A DNA stretch of 64,000 bases from JACCVL01 sp963695375 (GCA_963695375.1 OY968767.1:434001-498000), one strand, 5' to 3'; positions 1 through 8,569 are shown, numbered from the stretch's first letter. Made by a program: numbers and translations. Notes: a model not told the origin generated them from the letters alone.

Positions 1-477
1 CTCCAGCAGACTGGCGAAGCGGACGTGGCCGAACCCGCGCAGGTAGTTGGCCCACAGCTTCTGTTGGCCGCCGAGGAAGACCAGCACGCCCATGCCGATG
101 CCGATCGACCACCGGGTCGCGGGTTCGTCGGTGTCGACGAGCGCCGCGGTCACCGCTGCCGTCACCACTGCGGTGGCCGGCAGCACGGTCAGCGACACGG
201 CACGGACACCGCGGCGCAGGTCGCTGAGACCCGCGTCGTCCCCGGGCTGCAGTCGGGCCGCCTCTCGCAGGCCGCCCCGGTGCACACCGATCAGACCGAG
301 CTGTCCGAGCAGCGTCGACACCGTCACGGCGAGCACGAAGTAGCCGAAGGTGTCGCCGAGCAGTCGGGCGGCGAAGGCGTTGACGGCCAGGTAGCCCAAG
401 ATTGCGGCGCCGTACGAGACGCCGAACCAGACGATCGCACCACCGAGCGAGAGGCGCTGTCGGCGGCCCTCAGACAC
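1..477 (-). CDS. Polysaccharide flippase (Wzx-like), 3' part cut off by window edge
   Basis: Only the first 159 codons lie in the window; the gene continues past base 1. It begins at GTG 477, which overlaps the TGA of the upstream polymerase gene (470-472), so the two are probably translationally coupled. The protein starts MSEGRRQRLSLGGAIVWFGV and then shows hydrophobic segments around residues 10-30, 40-60 and 90-115 with short Arg-rich loops, the pattern of MATE/Wzx-type lipid-linked oligosaccharide flippases. Its place after a Wzy/O-antigen-ligase-like gene in a polysaccharide operon supports the call. The likely role is moving undecaprenyl-linked repeat units across the membrane. The fold assignment rests on partial sequence and context. 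Confidence 0.7.
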   Translation of the reverse strand, partial: MSEGRRQRLSLGGAIVWFGVSYGAAILGYLAVNAFAARLLGDTFGYFVLAVTVSTLLGQLGLIGVHRGGLREAARLQPGDDAGLSDLRRGVRAVSLTVLPATAVVTAAVTAALVDTDEPATRWSIGIGMGVLVFLGGQQKLWANYLRGFGHVRFASLLE

Positions 478-1756
478 CCGCTGCCGCCCTCTGCGCCGGT
501 GGGGCAGCAGTCACCGTGCCCGCGTCCCGCCGCCGCCAGTAGGCCAGCACGCCCGCCGTGAACGCCAGCGCCACCCACTCGTTGGGGGGGATCAGTCCCC
601 CACCGGACGTGCCCAGCCGGACCAGCGGGAGGGCGAGCAGGGCGACGACGGGCACCATCCAGGGCGGCTCACGGTGCAACCGGGCCGCCAGGAGCAGGAA
701 GACGCCCATCAGCATCGTGACGATGATCGCTGCCGGGAGCGCGGCGAGGATGCCGTTGCGGAGCATGGTGTCGAAGACGAAGTTGTGCGTGCTGGCGTTG
801 GCCGTGTCGTAGCCGCCGACGAGCCAGTGGTCGCCGAGGGCGGCGAAGGCGTCGGTGTAGTTGCTCGCCCGCGCCTCGTAGCCGGTGGTGTCGGTGGCGA
901 ACCGGTTGAAGATCACCGCGCCGAGGCCGGACAGCACCAGGCCGGCGACGCCGACCACCGCCGCCATCATCAGCGCGATCTGCCGGGTGGAGAGTTCGCC
1001 GCGGCGACCGGAGCGGATCAGGGACAGCAACGGCCACAGCGCGGCCGCGATCAACACCGAGCGGCTCATGGACAGCGTCAGCAGGATCGTGCCCAGCAGC
1101 AGCGAAGCGCGCTGGATGGTCTCTTCGCGCTTCGTGGGGGTCGGCCCGATCCGCATCGCCCAGGTCGAGACCAGCATCGACAGCAGCACCGAGCCGAAGA
1201 TCTCGTGCCGCAGGTTGCCCGCCACCTCCTCGTCGGCGAGGCCGAAGCCGGCGAAGGCGGACTTGAAGATCTGCTTCTGGAAGATCTCGGGGTCGGCCGC
1301 GGCGATGGTCTGGCCCAGCACCGCCGCCGGGTTGACGCCGTTGACCGCCATCGCGACGCTCAGGCCGACCAGCAGCGACGTGCACAGCACGGCCGCCACC
1401 CGGCGGAGCACGCCGATCATCACCGGGTCCTGCTGCGCCGCCACCCGGTAGAACAGGCCGCCGAGGGCGACGAAGACCACGAGGTACAACAGGTGCTGCA
1501 CGGCCGCGGCCTGGCCCTTGCCCTGATAGGCCAACAGCGCCGCCGTCGAACCCACCATGTACAGGTTCGCCAGGACGAACAGCCCGCTGGTGCGCAGCAC
1601 CGGGGCATATCGGCGCAGCGGGTAGTGGATCAACACCACGGCCGCAAGGCCCAACACGGCCACCTGGTGCATCCGGGCCAACCCGAGCGGGGTGGATCCG
1701 AAGGCGATCCACTGCAGCGGCGCCAGCGTGAAGAAGATCAGGATGCTGGCCTTCAC
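470..1756 (-). CDS. O-antigen polymerase/ligase-like membrane protein
   Basis: About 428 aa with roughly ten to twelve hydrophobic segments and a large outer loop (near residues 290-330) containing YEARASNYTDAFAALGDHW and an STHN motif, typical of the Wzy/WaaL O-antigen ligase superfamily. It probably polymerises or transfers lipid-linked glycan units at the outer face of the membrane. I chose GTG 1756 because it overlaps the upstream sulfotransferase stop as GTGA (TGA 1753-1755). An earlier in-frame GTG at 1771 is also possible, and anything further upstream reads through the sulfotransferase in the wrong frame. Downstream it overlaps the flippase start. Polymerase versus ligase cannot be settled from sequence alone. 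Confidence 0.8.
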   Translation of the reverse strand: MKASILIFFTLAPLQWIAFGSTPLGLARMHQVAVLGLAAVVLIHYPLRRYAPVLRTSGLFVLANLYMVGSTAALLAYQGKGQAAAVQHLLYLVVFVALGGLFYRVAAQQDPVMIGVLRRVAAVLCTSLLVGLSVAMAVNGVNPAAVLGQTIAAADPEIFQKQIFKSAFAGFGLADEEVAGNLRHEIFGSVLLSMLVSTWAMRIGPTPTKREETIQRASLLLGTILLTLSMSRSVLIAAALWPLLSLIRSGRRGELSTRQIALMMAAVVGVAGLVLSGLGAVIFNRFATDTTGYEARASNYTDAFAALGDHWLVGGYDTANASTHNFVFDTMLRNGILAALPAAIIVTMLMGVFLLLAARLHREPPWMVPVVALLALPLVRLGTSGGGLIPPNEWVALAFTAGVLAYWRRRDAGTVTAAPPAQRAAAGV

Positions 1757-2598
1757 GTCGGCCAGCCCCACCGACGGCGCAGGTCCGTGCCGACGATCTG
1801 CTCGAGCCGGACCACCTCCGGGAGCAGCCGCTCGCGAAGGTGCGCGGCGTCCTCCTCCGCCAGCACCGGCTTCTCCTCCAGCGGCACATAGAGCACCTTC
1901 TGGACGAGGGCGGAGCGCTTCACCCGGCCGATCAGGCCGGTGGACCCGTGCTGGCGGGCCCAGTTGGAGCCGCGCTTCACCGCGGCCGCGACCCGGGTGG
2001 ACCGGGCGCGGCTGGCGGGCAGCCGCGCCGCGAGCAGAGCCTCGTCGAGCTCCATCGGCTCGATGTCCAGCCACTTCAGCAGGTCGTCGATGAAGTGCTG
2101 CGGGTCGTCGACCAAGTCGTCGAAAACGGCGCAGTGGATCGCCGCGCGGTCGAAGTGCTCGAGGTAGCGGGACAGCAACGTGGCGTACGACGAGTGGTAG
2201 ACCATGCCCGGGCGGGTGTCGAGCGCCTCCCGGAAGGATCCGGTGAACACGCCGTGCTTCTGCATGTACAGATAGCCGGAGAACGCCCGGGCCACGGGGT
2301 CGCGCAGGGTGACCATCAACCGCACGTCGGGACCGAGGACGGAACGAATCCGTGCCGGCGCCTGCTCGCTGGAGAGGTACTCCTGGCAGACCTCTCCGAC
2401 GACCTTGTGCTCGGGCCCCGCCTGCCGGAAGTGCCCGGCGTACCAGTCGACGCCCCGGTCGAAGTAGCGGTCGAAGAAGTACAGGTCCTTGGCGTCGGTC
2501 ATGAAGACCTGGGGATGCCGGATCAGCACCTCGTGCAGCCAGGTGGAGCCGGCCTTGCTGGGGCCGATGTAGACGAAGTTCGGCAACCGCGTCGTCAC
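1753..2598 (-). CDS. Sulfotransferase (PAPS-dependent), first of two in polysaccharide locus
   Basis: About 281 aa. The 5'-phosphosulfate-binding loop is visible at the N-terminus (FVYIGPSKAGSTWLHEVL) and the 3'-phosphate-binding motif later (VTLRDPVARAFSGYLYM), so this is a PAPS-dependent sulfotransferase of the bacterial carbohydrate/heparan-type family. It should transfer sulfate from PAPS to a sugar hydroxyl. I prefer GTG 2598, which is preceded by GGAGGG at good spacing. GTG 2610 is in frame but that codon itself overlaps the ribosome-binding site. The start lies just past the stop of the second sulfotransferase, and the end overlaps the polymerase start. The position among flippase, polymerase and glycosyltransferase genes implies sulfation of the exported glycan. 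Confidence 0.88.
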   Translation of the reverse strand: MTTRLPNFVYIGPSKAGSTWLHEVLIRHPQVFMTDAKDLYFFDRYFDRGVDWYAGHFRQAGPEHKVVGEVCQEYLSSEQAPARIRSVLGPDVRLMVTLRDPVARAFSGYLYMQKHGVFTGSFREALDTRPGMVYHSSYATLLSRYLEHFDRAAIHCAVFDDLVDDPQHFIDDLLKWLDIEPMELDEALLAARLPASRARSTRVAAAVKRGSNWARQHGSTGLIGRVKRSALVQKVLYVPLEEKPVLAEEDAAHLRERLLPEVVRLEQIVGTDLRRRWGWPT

Positions 2599-2599
2599 G

Positions 2600-3535
2600 T
2601 CACCCTCCACGGCTGAGCCACGGCGGCACGTCGCCTGCCACCAGCGAGGATAGTGCCGCCAGGTCGTCGTCGAACGCGCCTTCGAGAAGCCGCCGCGCTT
2701 CGACCGGGACCTCGGACGGACGCAGGCTGCTGCGCCGGATCCGCTCGCGGAAGCGGAAGCTGGTGGTCCGCTTCACCGCGCTGCGCAGCACCTCGTTGCG
2801 GGTGGCCCACCAGATGGTGCGCTGCACCACCGGCATCCGGGGGGTGCCGGAGACGTTCACCCGCGGAACACCCTGGCCCTCGACCGGATCGTGCGGCACA
2901 CCGAGGAAGCGCAGCACGCTACTGACGGTGCCTTCGTAGTCGGCCACCAGGTCGTCGTAGAACCAGACACCCACCTGATCCGGACCCAGCGCCCGCTGCA
3001 GGGTGGCCAACGAGTCCGCGTACCGGCTCATCGCCTGGTAGTGCCAGAGGTGGTGCCAGTCCTGCTCGCGGCGGCGCGGCTCGTCGGCGAGCGCCGCGAC
3101 GACGTCCGCACACGGCTCGAACCCGCGGGCCCGCATGTACAGGTAGCTGGAGTAGGCCCGCGCGACCGGCTCGCGGAGGATCACGACGACGCGCATCCCC
3201 GGGTTGACCGCGCGGATCTCGTCGACCGCGTGCTCGGCGTAGTACAGCGTGGACACCGACCCGTCGCCGAGGGCGAGGAAGTCGTGCTCACCCGGGTAGA
3301 GGTCGAGATAGCGGTCTCGGTCGGTGACGGCGACCCGGTTGATGGTGGCCTCGTCGCCCGGCCCACGGAAGCGGGCCGGCCGGCCGTGCAGGGCGAAGTA
3401 GTGCGGCTCCTTCGGTTGCGTCACGAAGACCCTCGGGTGGGTGCGCAGCCCCTCGACCAGACCGGTCGTGCCGGAACGACCGGCTCCGGCGACGAGGAAG
3501 GTCGGGACGGTACCCGGACCCTGGTCTGCGCTCAT
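2600..3535 (-). CDS. Sulfotransferase (PAPS-dependent), second of two in polysaccharide locus
   Basis: About 311 aa. It has the PAPS-binding P-loop-like motif FLVAGAGRSGTTGLVEGL at residues 11-28 and the 3'-phosphate motif VVILREPVARAYSSYLYM further on, both diagnostic of sulfotransferases. ATG 3535 overlaps the stop of the upstream glycosyltransferase (ATGA), which fixes the start. It resembles its downstream neighbour in architecture but differs through most of its length, so the two are probably not a recent duplication and may sulfate different positions or acceptors. Basic stretches near the C-terminus (VKRTTSFRFRERIRRSS) are compatible with an anionic substrate or membrane surface. Confidence 0.88.
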   Translation of the reverse strand: MSADQGPGTVPTFLVAGAGRSGTTGLVEGLRTHPRVFVTQPKEPHYFALHGRPARFRGPGDEATINRVAVTDRDRYLDLYPGEHDFLALGDGSVSTLYYAEHAVDEIRAVNPGMRVVVILREPVARAYSSYLYMRARGFEPCADVVAALADEPRRREQDWHHLWHYQAMSRYADSLATLQRALGPDQVGVWFYDDLVADYEGTVSSVLRFLGVPHDPVEGQGVPRVNVSGTPRMPVVQRTIWWATRNEVLRSAVKRTTSFRFRERIRRSSLRPSEVPVEARRLLEGAFDDDLAALSSLVAGDVPPWLSRGG

Positions 3536-4665
3536 CGGTTCCCTTCCACGGCGACGGTGTACGCCGCGTCCAGCCGGTCCACCACCAGCTCCGGGGTGAA
3601 CAGCCCCACCACCCGCTGCCGGCCGGCCCGGCCCAGCGTGGCTCGGGCCTCCCGGTCCTGCAGCAGCTGTGCGCTCTGCGCGAGCAGCGTAGTCATGTCC
3701 CCCAGCGGGACGGTCCGGCCACCGGGCGGGAACGGCGGGTCGGTCACCGCCATGGTCACGCCGTTGACCTCGTTCGCCACGACCGGACGCTCGCAGGCCA
3801 TCGCCTCGGCCACCACGACGGCCACGGTCTCGTACCGGGACGGCAGCACCAGCAGGTCGCACGCCCACAGGTACGGCCGCACGTCCGGCTGGTCCCCGAC
3901 CCAGCGGATCGACGTCTCCCAGGACGTCGGTGCCAGCTCCCGCAGTGCCGTGGGGTCGCCGGGGCCGACGAGCAGCAGCTCGGTGTCGGGCAGCGGTGCC
4001 CGCTCCCAGGCAGCCACCAGCAGGTCCTGCCCCTTCTGCCGGGCCAGTCGACCGAGGCAGAGCAGCACGTGCCGGTGCCGCACTCCCAGCCGGTCCCGCC
4101 ACTCCCGCTGCCCGTCGTCACCCACCGGGGCGAAACGTTCGACGTCCAGCGGCACCCCGAGCGCGTGTCCGGGCACCGTGATCCCCAGCGCACGCCCCTC
4201 GTCCACCTCGTCGGTGCAGTTGGTCACCAGCACATCGGTCCGCCGGCTGGCTGTCCGCTCCCACCACCGCATCGCGGCGCGCACACCTTCGCTGTCGAAC
4301 AGGTCGAAGGACCAGGCGTGTGGCTGATAGGCCAGCGGGACACCGCGGGTGCCGGACAGCGGCCCCAGCCGCCCGAAGAAGCCGGCGAACGCGGAGTGCA
4401 GGTGGATGACGTCGGGGCGCTGCTCGCGCACAGCCTCGCGCAGCTCGGCGACGGCCCGCGGATAGGTCACCGGCCGGCGGCGGTCCAGGTGCCAGGTGGA
4501 GCGGCGCAACGGGGTGGACCCGAGCTCGGGAAAGTCGGCCGGAGCCAACAGGCCCACCGTGTGGCCGCGGCGGGTCTGTTCGGCGGTGAAGTCGCGCAGC
4601 AGGCTGACAACGCCGCCCCAGGACACCTCGGACACATGCAGGACGTGCACGTGGTGCGCCTCCAT
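3532..4665 (-). CDS. Glycosyltransferase family 4
   Basis: About 377 aa with GT-B fold features. The N-terminal domain starts HVHVLHVSEVSWGGVVSLL, with a glycine-rich acceptor loop; the C-terminal nucleotide-sugar domain has LLCLGRLARQKGQDLL and the family-4 E-x7-E motif in PSRYETVAVVVAEAMA. It is a retaining transferase, probably cytoplasmic, that extends the lipid-linked repeat unit. ATG 4665 is used because upstream in-frame codons fall in the 76-bp gap and look non-coding; no strong Shine-Dalgarno is visible. The stop overlaps the next gene as ATGA. Donor sugar and linkage cannot be deduced. Confidence 0.88.
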   Translation of the reverse strand: MEAHHVHVLHVSEVSWGGVVSLLRDFTAEQTRRGHTVGLLAPADFPELGSTPLRRSTWHLDRRRPVTYPRAVAELREAVREQRPDVIHLHSAFAGFFGRLGPLSGTRGVPLAYQPHAWSFDLFDSEGVRAAMRWWERTASRRTDVLVTNCTDEVDEGRALGITVPGHALGVPLDVERFAPVGDDGQREWRDRLGVRHRHVLLCLGRLARQKGQDLLVAAWERAPLPDTELLLVGPGDPTALRELAPTSWETSIRWVGDQPDVRPYLWACDLLVLPSRYETVAVVVAEAMACERPVVANEVNGVTMAVTDPPFPPGGRTVPLGDMTTLLAQSAQLLQDREARATLGRAGRQRVVGLFTPELVVDRLDAAYTVAVEGNR

Positions 4666-4741
4666 CTTCGGACGTCGGACGTGGCGACTGCTCGCCGTGG
4701 CGGGCGCACCGCTCGGCGCGGTGACCGTGGGCCCAGGTGCG

Positions 4742-6163
4742 TCAGCTGGCGCCGTCTCGGCGGAGGACGGCGTTGACGGTCCGCCCGGCGATCGCCAGGT
4801 CACCGGCCAGGGTCCAGTTGTCGACATAGTCGAGGTCCAGCCGGACGGCCTCGTTCCAGCCCAGCTGGGACCGCCCGCTCACCTGCCAGAGGCCGGTCAT
4901 CCCCGGCTTCACGCTCAGCCGCCGCCGGATCCAGTCGTCGTACTCGTCGGTCTCCCGGGGCAGGGCCGGACGCGGGCCGATCAGGGACATGTCGCCCTTG
5001 AGCACGTTCACCAGCTGCGGGAGCTCGTCGAGCGACAGCGACCGCAGCAGCCGGCCGACCCGGGTCACACGTGGGTCGTCGGGGATCTTGAAGAGCGGCC
5101 CGGCGGCTTCGTTCAGCTCCGCGAGCTCACCGCGACGGACCTCGGCGTCGGTGGCCATGGTCCGCAGCTTGTACATCGTGAACGGAACCCCACGATGCCC
5201 GGCGCGGATCTGCTTGAAGATTCCTGGGCCGGAGCTGTCCAGCCGGACCACCAGCATCAACACGCCGAGCAACGGGGCCAGCAGGATGAGCAGGACGGCC
5301 GCGACCGCCTTGTCCAGCAGCGTCTTGACCCACTCCGCCACCACCAGCCGCCGGCTCGGCGTCACCGACAGCAGCAGCCGCCGGCCGAGCAGGCGGGGGT
5401 CGATCCGGCGCGGCACCGCGCCATGGACCTCGGCGGCCACAGCCAGCTCGACGTCGGTGCGCTCCAGCGCCCAGCTGAGCCGGCGCACGTCGTAGGCGGT
5501 GAGCACCGGCCCAGGAGTCAGGACGACCATGGCGACGCCGTGCTCGAGCGCCCAGTCGGCTGCATCGTCCAGTCCGCCGACGACCGGGAAGCCCATCAGG
5601 TCGCCGGGCTGCTCCTCCACGTCGTCGTCCGGCTCCACCAGGCAGACCCCGGCGATCCGGACCTCTGCCCGCGGGCCCCACTGGGCGATCAGGTGCGTCA
5701 CCGCCACCCGGTCCCCGACCAGCAGGGTGTCCTGCGGGCGACGGCGCGCCAGCCGGGCCAACCGCCACAGCAGCGGCACGAGCAGCGTCGCGGCCGTCGC
5801 CAGCACGGCGGTGCGGACGTGCGGCAGGCTGGGCCAGCCGGCCGCCAGGCAGACCAGCAGGGTGGAGGAGGAGATCAGCAGCGTCTGCTTCACCGGCCCG
5901 AACGAGCGCAGCCGGTCGTACGGGGGCCGGGTCAGCAGCAGCGCGAGCAACAGCCCGACCACGAACGCCGGGATCACCAGCATCGTCGGACCAGCGCCCC
6001 GGGTCAGGGTCATGACCGAACCCGCGACCAGGGCGACGGCAGCCTCCGGCAGCGGTCCCCCGAGCGGGCGCCGCACCGGTGCCCGGCGGTCGGGTCGGCG
6101 ACGTGGCGGCGCGTCGGCAACCCGCACCGCCGCTTCGCTCTCCGTCACGACCTCGCTGCTCAT
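4742..6163 (-). CDS. Polyprenyl-phosphate sugar phosphotransferase (initiating enzyme)
   Basis: About 473 aa of the WcaJ/PssY polyprenol-phosphate hexose-1-phosphate transferase family. The N-terminal half has about four membrane helices followed by a soluble CoA-binding-like domain. The C-terminal half is the bacterial sugar transferase domain with one more hydrophobic segment (near LLDKAVAAVLLILLAPLLG) and the motifs YKLRTM, SLDELPQLVNVLKGDMS, IGPRP and VKPGMTGLWQVSGRS. It loads the first sugar phosphate onto undecaprenyl phosphate and so starts repeat-unit assembly. ATG 6163 follows a strong GGGAGGGACG ribosome-binding site. It is the first gene of the visible minus-strand operon. Confidence 0.92.
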   Translation of the reverse strand: MSSEVVTESEAAVRVADAPPRRRPDRRAPVRRPLGGPLPEAAVALVAGSVMTLTRGAGPTMLVIPAFVVGLLLALLLTRPPYDRLRSFGPVKQTLLISSSTLLVCLAAGWPSLPHVRTAVLATAATLLVPLLWRLARLARRRPQDTLLVGDRVAVTHLIAQWGPRAEVRIAGVCLVEPDDDVEEQPGDLMGFPVVGGLDDAADWALEHGVAMVVLTPGPVLTAYDVRRLSWALERTDVELAVAAEVHGAVPRRIDPRLLGRRLLLSVTPSRRLVVAEWVKTLLDKAVAAVLLILLAPLLGVLMLVVRLDSSGPGIFKQIRAGHRGVPFTMYKLRTMATDAEVRRGELAELNEAAGPLFKIPDDPRVTRVGRLLRSLSLDELPQLVNVLKGDMSLIGPRPALPRETDEYDDWIRRRLSVKPGMTGLWQVSGRSQLGWNEAVRLDLDYVDNWTLAGDLAIAGRTVNAVLRRDGAS

Positions 6164-6361
6164 CGTCCCTCCCCAGGACTCACGATCTTCTGTGGATACG
6201 GTGTGGATTCCTGTGCACAACGGCTGGCTCGTTGCGAAGTCACGATGCAATCACACGAACGCGGGGCGTGCGCACCATGTCCAGAACCCCATCCGTCTCA
6301 GGAACCTCACGCTATGTCAACATTGACGCAGTGAAATCATCGCCTCACCGATAGTGACGAA
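6164..6361 (-). promoter_or_regulatory. Upstream region of the polysaccharide operon
   Basis: This 198-bp gap between pth and the initiating sugar transferase is the only space for a promoter of the minus-strand polysaccharide genes. On the minus strand it has TTGACA (plus-strand TGTCAA at 6315-6320), an ideal -35 hexamer, but no convincing -10 at 17 bp. The base composition is visibly more AT-rich than the neighbouring genes. The last 18 bases before ATG 6163 hold the ribosome-binding site. Confidence 0.4.
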
Positions 6362-6961
6362 CTAGTTGTTGTAGTCGGTCTGCGCGCGCTCGAGTCCGTC
6401 GGTGAGCAGCACCTCGATCGCGTCCGCTGCTCGCTCCGCAAGCACCCCCAGCTCGCGCCGCTCGGCCGCGGTCCAGCCGGCCAGCACGAAGTCGTGCGGG
6501 CTCTGCCGGCCGGGCGGCCTCCCGATCCCGAGCCGCACCCGGAAGAAGTCCCCGGTCCCCAGCGAGCGGCGCAGCGACTTCAGCCCGTTGTGGCCGTTGT
6601 CCCCACCGCCGAACTTGAGCCGGAGCGACCCGAACCCGATATCGAGCTCATCGTGCACCGCCACCACCCGGTCGGGAGCGCTGCCGACATAGGCCGCGAC
6701 GCCGGCGACCGGGCCACCGGACTCGTTCATGTACGACCGGGCCCGGAGCAGCACGACGCTCGGCCCGCCCGCGCCGGCCGGACCGAGGCGTCCCTCGGCT
6801 GTGTCCGCGCGTCCGGTCTTGTGCCGCTTCCAGCGCGCGCCGAGCCGCTCGGCGAGGACGTCGGCCACCAAATAGCCCGCGTTGTGCCGGCTGCCGGCGT
6901 ACTCCGGCCCGGGGTTTCCGAGTCCGACGACGAGCCAGGGCCCGTGACCCGCCGGGCTCAC
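6362..6961 (-). CDS. pth: Peptidyl-tRNA hydrolase
   Basis: 199 aa, normal length for bacterial Pth. It shows the conserved WLVVGLGNPGPEYAGSRHNAGYLVAD start (catalytic His in the RHNAG motif), SYMNESG, HDELDI and the GGDNGHNGLKS block. It frees peptides from peptidyl-tRNA that drops off ribosomes. GTG 6961 overlaps the stop of rplY (GTGA), so the pair is translationally coupled, the same rplY-pth order as in mycobacteria. The neighbouring polysaccharide operon starts 198 bp downstream on the same strand. Confidence 0.97.
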   Translation of the reverse strand: MSPAGHGPWLVVGLGNPGPEYAGSRHNAGYLVADVLAERLGARWKRHKTGRADTAEGRLGPAGAGGPSVVLLRARSYMNESGGPVAGVAAYVGSAPDRVVAVHDELDIGFGSLRLKFGGGDNGHNGLKSLRRSLGTGDFFRVRLGIGRPPGRQSPHDFVLAGWTAAERRELGVLAERAADAIEVLLTDGLERAQTDYNN

Positions 6962-7653
6962 TCCTCGGAGTCAGAGCGGGCGGCGTCGTCCGCGTCGGCG
7001 CCGGCCGACTCGTCGCCGTCCTCGGCGGCAGCCTCGGCCTCCGCCTCGCTCTCGTCGCGGTCGATCCCGACCTCGGCCTCGGCCTCGGCGAGCTCGGCCT
7101 CGACCTCCTCCGCGGTCGGCGCCGCCACGATGTTGACGACCAGGATGTCGGCGTCGACCGCCAACGTGGTGCCGGCGGGCAGGTCCAGGTCACCCGCGTG
7201 AATCTGCGAGCCCACGTCGAGGCCCTCGACCGACACCTCGACCGAGTCGGGAAGGTGCGTGGCTTCGGCCTCGACGGCCAGCTGAGTCGTCTCGGTGACC
7301 ACCAGGGCCTCCGACACGGCGGTCCCGGTGACGATGACCGGGATGTCCACCGTCACCTTCTCGCCCTTGCGCACGACCAGCAGGTCCGCGTGCTCGATGA
7401 ACCCCTTCAGCGGGTCGCGCTGCACCTGCTTGGCCAGCGCGAGCTGGTCGGCCGAACCGTCCACCGTGATGGACAGCAGGGCGTTCGGGTTCTTCAGCGC
7501 GAGCATCAGCTCGTGGCCGGGGAGCGACAGGTGCTGAGGGTCGGCGCCGTGCCCGTACAGCACTGCCGGCACCTTGTCGGCGCGCCGGATCCGGCGGGCC
7601 GCACCCTTGCCGAACTCGGTGCGGGTCTCGGCCTTGATGCTGATCTCGGACAC
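6958..7653 (-). CDS. rplY: 50S ribosomal protein L25/general stress protein Ctc
   Basis: 231 aa, the long Ctc/TL5 form. The N-terminal L25 domain (MSEISIKAETRTEFGKGAARRIRR, then VPAVLYGHG) is followed by the beta-barrel Ctc domain (about 95-185) and an extremely acidic, low-complexity tail rich in Glu, Ala and Asp from about residue 186. It binds 5S rRNA in the central protuberance. The start is GTG 7653 behind GAGGAG. It overlaps pth downstream. The acidic tail is common in actinobacterial L25 proteins and has no assigned function here. Confidence 0.96.
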   Translation of the reverse strand: MSEISIKAETRTEFGKGAARRIRRADKVPAVLYGHGADPQHLSLPGHELMLALKNPNALLSITVDGSADQLALAKQVQRDPLKGFIEHADLLVVRKGEKVTVDIPVIVTGTAVSEALVVTETTQLAVEAEATHLPDSVEVSVEGLDVGSQIHAGDLDLPAGTTLAVDADILVVNIVAAPTAEEVEAELAEAEAEVGIDRDESEAEAEAAAEDGDESAGADADDAARSDSEE

Positions 7654-7834
7654 GGTGGTGCAACTCCTCGAGCGACGGTGGGATGGCTCCGGTCTCGTGC
7701 CCGACGAGGGACGACGGCCGCGCGAGGTCGGCCATGGGCCGGACCTTCAGACCGCGTCGATCACGGGGAGCGCACTCCCCCTCGCCGAGGCAACCGCAGA
7801 AGTCTAGCGGGCCGGACCGCGTGGACGACAACGA
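7654..7834 (-). promoter_or_regulatory. rplY leader and probable promoter
   Basis: Minus-strand leader of rplY-pth. A TAGACT hexamer (plus-strand AGTCTA at 7801-7806) could be the -10 element, which would give a leader of about 140 nt. Inside it a 6-bp perfect hairpin GGGGAG-TGCG-CTCCCC lies at 7765-7780. Whether this is an autoregulatory ribosomal-protein leader cannot be told from one sequence. Confidence 0.4.
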
Positions 7835-7863
7835 GGGGCCGGGTCCCGAACGGACCCGGCCCC
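7835..7863 (-). terminator. Intrinsic-type hairpin terminator after the CTPGYWKNH gene
   Basis: Perfect 12-bp inverted repeat: GGGGCCGGGTCC (7835-7846), 5-nt loop, GGACCCGGCCCC (7852-7863). It starts 28 bp after the stop of the minus-strand secreted-protein gene and precedes the rplY promoter region. There is no U-tract, as is usual for actinobacterial hairpin terminators. Confidence 0.75.
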
Positions 7864-7890
7864 ACGTGGGTCGGTACGCGCTGGCGTCGT

Positions 7891-8370
7891 TCAGTTCAGC
7901 GGGCAGCCCAGGTTGTTGTCGCGGTCCAGCCGCGAGGCCAGCGCCAGCATGGTGGACCGGCTCCCGCTCTCGTACGCCTCGTTGACCGTGCGCCGCAGCG
8001 GCGGACGTCCGTCGACGCCGATCGCGTTGCGACGCCACGGGTAGCCGAGGTCGTCGTGCGCGGCGTTCAGCCAGGCCGCCGTCGCAGCGCGGGCCAGGAT
8101 CCGCTCCGCACCCGCTACGCCGGATCCACCCGGCTGCGCCAGAGCCTCGGCCATCGTCAGGCCGGCGACGGAGGTGCCGGCGACCGACGAGTACGCGCTG
8201 GACAGCAGGTCGCTGGGCGCCGCCTCCTGCCAGTTGTCCTGGTGGTTCTTCCAGTACCCGGGCGTGCAGCCCTCTTCGCCGACGCCCACCGCCTGCACCG
8301 GCGAGACCACGCCGACGAAGCCGACGGCGACCGTCGAGATCAGTGCCACGAGGATCCTGCGTACCTGCAT
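7891..8370 (-). CDS. Secreted protein with CTPGYWKNH motif
   Basis: 159 aa. A clear signal peptide (MQVRRILVALISTVAVGFVG, then VVSPVQA as the probable cleavage region) is followed at once by GCTPGYWKNHQDNW. I recognise CTPGYWKNH as a short motif recurring near the start of extracellular proteins in many phyla; its function is unknown to me. The rest has no repeats or membrane anchor, contains RNAIGVDGRPPLRRTVNEAY, and ends with DNNLGCPLN, so the two cysteines (in CTPG and GCPL) could form a disulfide. ATG 8370 follows AAGGAC. It stands alone, with a terminator 28 bp downstream and the repeat array upstream. Confidence 0.75.
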   Translation of the reverse strand: MQVRRILVALISTVAVGFVGVVSPVQAVGVGEEGCTPGYWKNHQDNWQEAAPSDLLSSAYSSVAGTSVAGLTMAEALAQPGGSGVAGAERILARAATAAWLNAAHDDLGYPWRRNAIGVDGRPPLRRTVNEAYESGSRSTMLALASRLDRDNNLGCPLN

Positions 8371-8569
8371 GTCGGTCCTTCCAGGGAAGACGAATGGGTC
8401 CCGTGGAGCCTAGGAACGCTCGGCAACTGCAGCAGCAGAATGCGAGAACAACAGCGCTATGAGAGTGGGCGAACACGCTGCGTCCACGAATGGGCGTCGA
8501 CACTCGACCGTCTCTTCGCATCTCTGCTGTGTCGGGACGAAGCACCCGAGTCGCCACCAGCCGCCCGCA
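8371..8569. other. Non-coding stretch between secreted-protein gene and repeat array
   Basis: About 200 bp with no credible gene; it must carry the promoter of the minus-strand secreted-protein gene. Composition is slightly less GC-rich than the genes. I see no clear hexamer pair. Together with the array at 8570-8802 it makes a 440-bp gene-free interval. Confidence 0.6.
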
